Source: an uncultured Collinsella sp. (GTDB lineage Bacteria; Actinomycetota; Coriobacteriia; Coriobacteriales; Coriobacteriaceae). From it: a stretch of DNA of 6,897 bases. The notes below the pieces were generated by a model. It had not been told where the DNA came from, did no database searches, and was given only the letters and a program-made list of their open reading frames with translations. Below, piece by piece: positions 4,851 through 6,897 of the stretch (position 1 is its first letter; the number at the start of each line of letters is the position of its first letter). A program made the translations under genes and the position numbers. Location: the NCBI GenBank assembly GCA_900752275.1, contig CAADUS010000058.1:1-6897 (forward strand). The letters are read 5' to 3'.

Positions 4851-5421
4851 GATTTGAAGCTGAATTCGCCCCGTCATCGCTCGTCTGTGCCGCTCCCTCT
4901 GCTTTTTGCCCGCCTTCATCCTTTTGAGCATCGGCAATGGCGGCAGCGACTGCGACCATGCCGCGCTGGGGCGCGACGCCCGTCTGGGCCTGAGCGCCCT
5001 CGACAACTTCTATGCCTGCATGCGCAAGTTCGGGCGATTTGAACATCGCGCCCAGACTCGCGCCGCCACCTGCATAGCCAAGCGCCGCGAGCGCGATGAC
5101 GATTATCGCGGCAACGACCACGATCGGCACGTAACGATGCCAACCAGCAGGATTGAGGCCGCTACGGCGGGCAGCACCGCGGCTAATGTAGCCAAGCGTG
5201 CTATCGTGCTTGAGCTTTGAGCCCACCACGCGTCTTCGTCCCCACAACGAGGACTCGGCCTGCATGGCCAAGCGAGCGCTTGCCGAAGGATAGCCATATT
5301 TTGTGCGCTTGAACGAGCCGTCGAACCCCGAGGCGCTTTTGCCCCACGTCCGCGAAGTCGTACGTCGGTTGACCGGCGCCGCACTTCGTTTTGTTCGGTT
5401 CGTTTTTGAAGTCTCCGCCAT
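4840..5421 (-). CDS. Single-pass membrane protein of unknown function
   Basis: I do not recognise this 193-aa protein. From the ATG at 5421, residues 1-96 are hydrophilic and basic, rich in Ser, Arg, Lys and Thr (SKTNRTKRSAAPVNRRTTSR; GRRRVVGSKLKHDS), probably cytoplasmic and partly disordered. Residues about 97-116 form one membrane helix (YVPIVVVAAIIVIALAALGY). Residues 117-193 are Ala/Gly-rich and acidic and would lie outside, ending in SNQTA without a sorting signal. The positive-inside rule agrees. It lies between the regulator (83-base gap) and the surface-protein gene, on the same strand, so it may join the same surface programme; that is inference. The frame stays open to a GTG at 5475, and GGGGGAG sits only one base before the chosen ATG, so the start is uncertain. 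A coding sequence is supported by the coherent membrane topology. Confidence 0.68.
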   Translation of the reverse strand: MAETSKTNRTKRSAAPVNRRTTSRTWGKSASGFDGSFKRTKYGYPSASARLAMQAESSLWGRRRVVGSKLKHDSTLGYISRGAARRSGLNPAGWHRYVPIVVVAAIIVIALAALGYAGGGASLGAMFKSPELAHAGIEVVEGAQAQTGVAPQRGMVAVAAAIADAQKDEGGQKAEGAAQTSDDGANSASNQTA

Positions 5422-5504
5422 ACTCCCCCGCACGTCGTAACACAATCGAAACAGTACTGCTTTGGACTGTATCACACGCGCCGCTCGTGGTCACGGCGCC
5501 TCGC

Positions 5505-6752
5505 TCAGCGGTCGTTGTCCTTCAGCAGGCGCCATAAAGTCGTGCGGCTTATACCGAGCACCTCTGCCGCACGAGTCCGGTTGCCGTGAAGATGCTGCAG
5601 GACCAACCGCGCGATATCGCGCTCGGTATCGACCAGAGGCCGCAAGATATACAAATCGCTTTCGAGTGTCGGGGCACCAAAGGTCGCGGTCTTGATAACG
5701 TCCTCCTGGGCAAGTACCTCTTTCGCCACGGCACGCTCCACCGTACCCGCCCCCACTAATATATAGAGTCGTTCCGATACTTCGCGCAGCTGCAGGTAAT
5801 TGCGGGGCCAACGGTACGCATCGAGCGCCTCTGCCGCAGCGGCGGACAGCCATGGGGCATCCGTTTCAAACATATCTGCCAGATACTTCAAATAGCCCGT
5901 AATTTTATGCGACACGCAGCCCTGCTCGGCAAGCGCCGGCGCCACGCTCACGGCGCAGGCCAGACGTTCGGTCACAAAGGCAGCCTGGTCGCTTTCGCCG
6001 CCGCCCGGCATATCGTTTGCCGTCAACACCACATGGCAACGAGTTGCGAGCGCCGTGTCGACCATTGCGGACACGAGCTCGCGCAGGCGCTGGGGCCCAA
6101 CGGCATGCCAGCCGCCCATGCAAAGCGTCAGCCCCGTTTGGAATAGCGGCGATTCGGAACTTTTGAGCAGATGGCGCCAGCCGCGATCCGTAAGCTCATC
6201 GAGCGCAACGGACACAAAGGGCCGATCGGCATAGGGCCCATCCAGGTACAGGCGCTTTGCAATCTGATCCTGCCCCGCGCCCAGTTCACCCTCGAGCATA
6301 AGGGGCACCCCGCGTGCGTAACTCTCCCGTACGGGGGCAGCGACCGCCGCCGCGTCTTCGACGATACCGTACGTGCTCGACTCGTAGCGAGCCTCGACTT
6401 CGTCGGCATTGAGCCACTCGATGCCCGCACGCGCCGCGGCGGCGCGCACCTCATGCGCCACGACCACCCAAAGCGCTCCGTGCTCCTCGGCCGTCGGTCG
6501 CACCGTCAAGCTCAACCGCACGCCCTCGCGTCCCATCACCAGGCGCGCTCCATCGCCCACGCGAGCGAGACGCTCGGAAACAAAAGCGGCGATATCCTGC
6601 TCGAGCGCAGCGTCACTCATAGTCGAGATCACAACACCACCGCACTCGTCGATTGCCAGCACCGATACTCCGGCTGCGGACAACGCCTCAATCAGAATCT
6701 GCAGCTTGGCATCGCTGTCCATGGTTCGCCCCGTCTCCAGCCGCGGTCCCAT
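5505..6752 (-). CDS. Degenerate sigma-54-activator-like regulator with Fis-type HTH
   Basis: A 415-aa protein laid out like an enhancer-binding regulator. Residues 11-145 form a sensor-like N-terminal region (possibly PAS-like, VSVLAIDECGGVVIS). Residues 149-350 resemble a sigma-54-interaction AAA+ domain. Residues 371-415 are a Fis-type helix-turn-helix (TRAAEVLGISRTTLWRLLK). AAA+ relics are VPLMLEGELGAGQDQIAKRLYLDG (149-172), RPFVSVALDEL (177-187), VVLTAND (241-247) and YRWPRNYLQLREV (313-325, the WPGNVREL equivalent). The Walker A Lys is Gln (GELGAGQD), Walker B reads LTLCMGG instead of LFLDE, and no GAFTGA loop exists. ATP hydrolysis and sigma-54 contact are therefore probably lost, leaving a conventional DNA-binding regulator. 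Neither the ATG at 6752 nor the in-frame ATG at 6722 (405 aa) has a good Shine-Dalgarno. Its target is unknown; the downstream surface cluster and its own promoter are candidates. Confidence 0.85.
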   Translation of the reverse strand: MGPRLETGRTMDSDAKLQILIEALSAAGVSVLAIDECGGVVISTMSDAALEQDIAAFVSERLARVGDGARLVMGREGVRLSLTVRPTAEEHGALWVVVAHEVRAAAARAGIEWLNADEVEARYESSTYGIVEDAAAVAAPVRESYARGVPLMLEGELGAGQDQIAKRLYLDGPYADRPFVSVALDELTDRGWRHLLKSSESPLFQTGLTLCMGGWHAVGPQRLRELVSAMVDTALATRCHVVLTANDMPGGGESDQAAFVTERLACAVSVAPALAEQGCVSHKITGYLKYLADMFETDAPWLSAAAAEALDAYRWPRNYLQLREVSERLYILVGAGTVERAVAKEVLAQEDVIKTATFGAPTLESDLYILRPLVDTERDIARLVLQHLHGNRTRAAEVLGISRTTLWRLLKDNDR

Positions 6753-6770
6753 CTGGGCCCCGACATCTCA

Positions 6771-6808
6771 AGTGTTTCAAAATTGAACGATAATGTTCAC
6801 CAAACACT
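6771..6808. promoter_or_regulatory. Putative operator with overlapping dyads
   Basis: Three symmetric elements overlap: AGTGTTT (6771-6777) with AAACACT (6802-6808), TGAAC (6784-6788) with GTTCA (6795-6799) around six bases, and TTCAA (6776-6780) with TTGAA (6783-6787) around AA. They cover the predicted -10 and transcription start of the regulator gene, as expected for a repressor site. Autoregulation by the encoded Fis-type HTH protein is plausible but inferred. Confidence 0.45.
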
Positions 6809-6835
6809 ATAGGGCCTGCGGTGCCTTCTTGCGAA
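6806..6835 (-). promoter_or_regulatory. Possible promoter of the Fis-type regulator gene
   Basis: On the minus strand TTCGCA and TATAGT (complement of 6806-6811) are separated by 18 bases. Each agrees with consensus at four or five of six positions. Transcription would start near 6799, inside the dyad-rich region described separately, with a leader of about 47 bases to the ATG at 6752. Confidence 0.4.
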
Positions 6836-6845
6836 TATATGAATT

Positions 6846-6871
6846 GCCCCGCATCGCCATCCTGGCGGGGC
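6846..6871. other. GC-rich hairpin at the right edge, possible terminator of an upstream gene
   Basis: GCCCCGC (6846-6852) pairs with GCGGGGC (6865-6871) around a 12-base loop. On the minus strand AATTCATATATT follows, AT-rich but not a true T-run. It may end a minus-strand gene lying beyond 6897. A short AAGAGCTCTT palindrome sits beside it at 6875-6884. No gene can be called in 6812-6897. Confidence 0.35.
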
Positions 6872-6897
6872 GATAAGAGCTCTTCGGGACCTATCAA

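Noticed and set aside
5452..5459. CAGTACTG palindrome between the regulator and the membrane-protein gene
   Set aside because: It is only 8 bp, with no convincing flanking symmetry or promoter alignment, so chance is likely.
5422..5475. N-terminal extension of the membrane protein to the GTG at 5475
   Set aside because: Neither start has a well-spaced ribosome site. The extension adds a Leu/Cys/Val segment of no clear type before an otherwise natural hydrophilic N-terminus, so the ATG at 5421 was preferred, with low certainty.
6171..6812. Plus-strand open frame opposite the Fis-type regulator
   Set aside because: The minus-strand frame shows clear HTH and AAA+ landmarks. The plus-strand product is His/Arg-rich with no domain features and no start signal.
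6688..6897. Minus-strand open frame starting with TTG at the window edge
   Set aside because: It overlaps the regulator start, passes through the predicted promoter and operator, and its sequence has no domain features. Truncation at the edge makes it look longer than it may be.

Overview
The window looks like a moderately GC-rich Gram-positive chromosome segment. The gene content (a class B sortase, its SPxTG-anchored substrate, an LCP-family protein) and the protein composition suggest an anaerobic gut actinobacterium of the Coriobacteriia, Collinsella-like. That placement is inference from style and content, not a database match. Almost everything reads on the minus strand; only the nitroreductase gene is on the plus strand.

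Left part (1-1027, minus): the first codons of a probable multidrug-type ABC exporter overlap the stop of a MarR-family regulator gene (57-569) by one base. The regulator's promoter carries a 32-bp-period direct repeat and a GACTAAT/ATTAGTC dyad, probably an autoregulatory operator. Next is a 96-aa orphan protein (737-1027) with a textbook Shine-Dalgarno sequence and a strong intrinsic terminator.

Middle (1028-2030): an AT-rich divergent intergenic region leads to a nitroreductase-family flavoprotein (1322-1849, plus). Its stop codon sits in the tetraloop of a perfect 10-bp hairpin. It converges on the LCP gene across a nested inverted-repeat structure (1875-1974).

Right part (2031-6752, minus): five genes in a row, in transcription order. 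(1) A 415-aa regulator with the layout of a sigma-54 activator and a Fis-type HTH, but lacking the Walker A lysine, Walker B acidic pair and GAFTGA loop. (2) A 193-aa single-pass membrane protein of unknown function. (3) A 196-aa secreted surface protein ending in an SPTTG sorting signal. (4) A class B sortase with His148, Cys243 and Arg254. (5) An LCP-family (LytR-CpsA-Psr) enzyme. Genes 3-5 form a plausible surface-protein module: the substrate is secreted, the sortase anchors it, and the LCP enzyme either attaches a wall polymer nearby or glycosylates the substrate. A strong terminator lies between substrate and sortase with no room for a promoter after it, so sortase and LCP are probably expressed by readthrough, below the level of the substrate.

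The most unusual items are the degenerate sigma-54-activator-like regulator and the compact substrate-sortase-LCP module. No rRNA, tRNA, CRISPR array, transposase or phage gene is visible.
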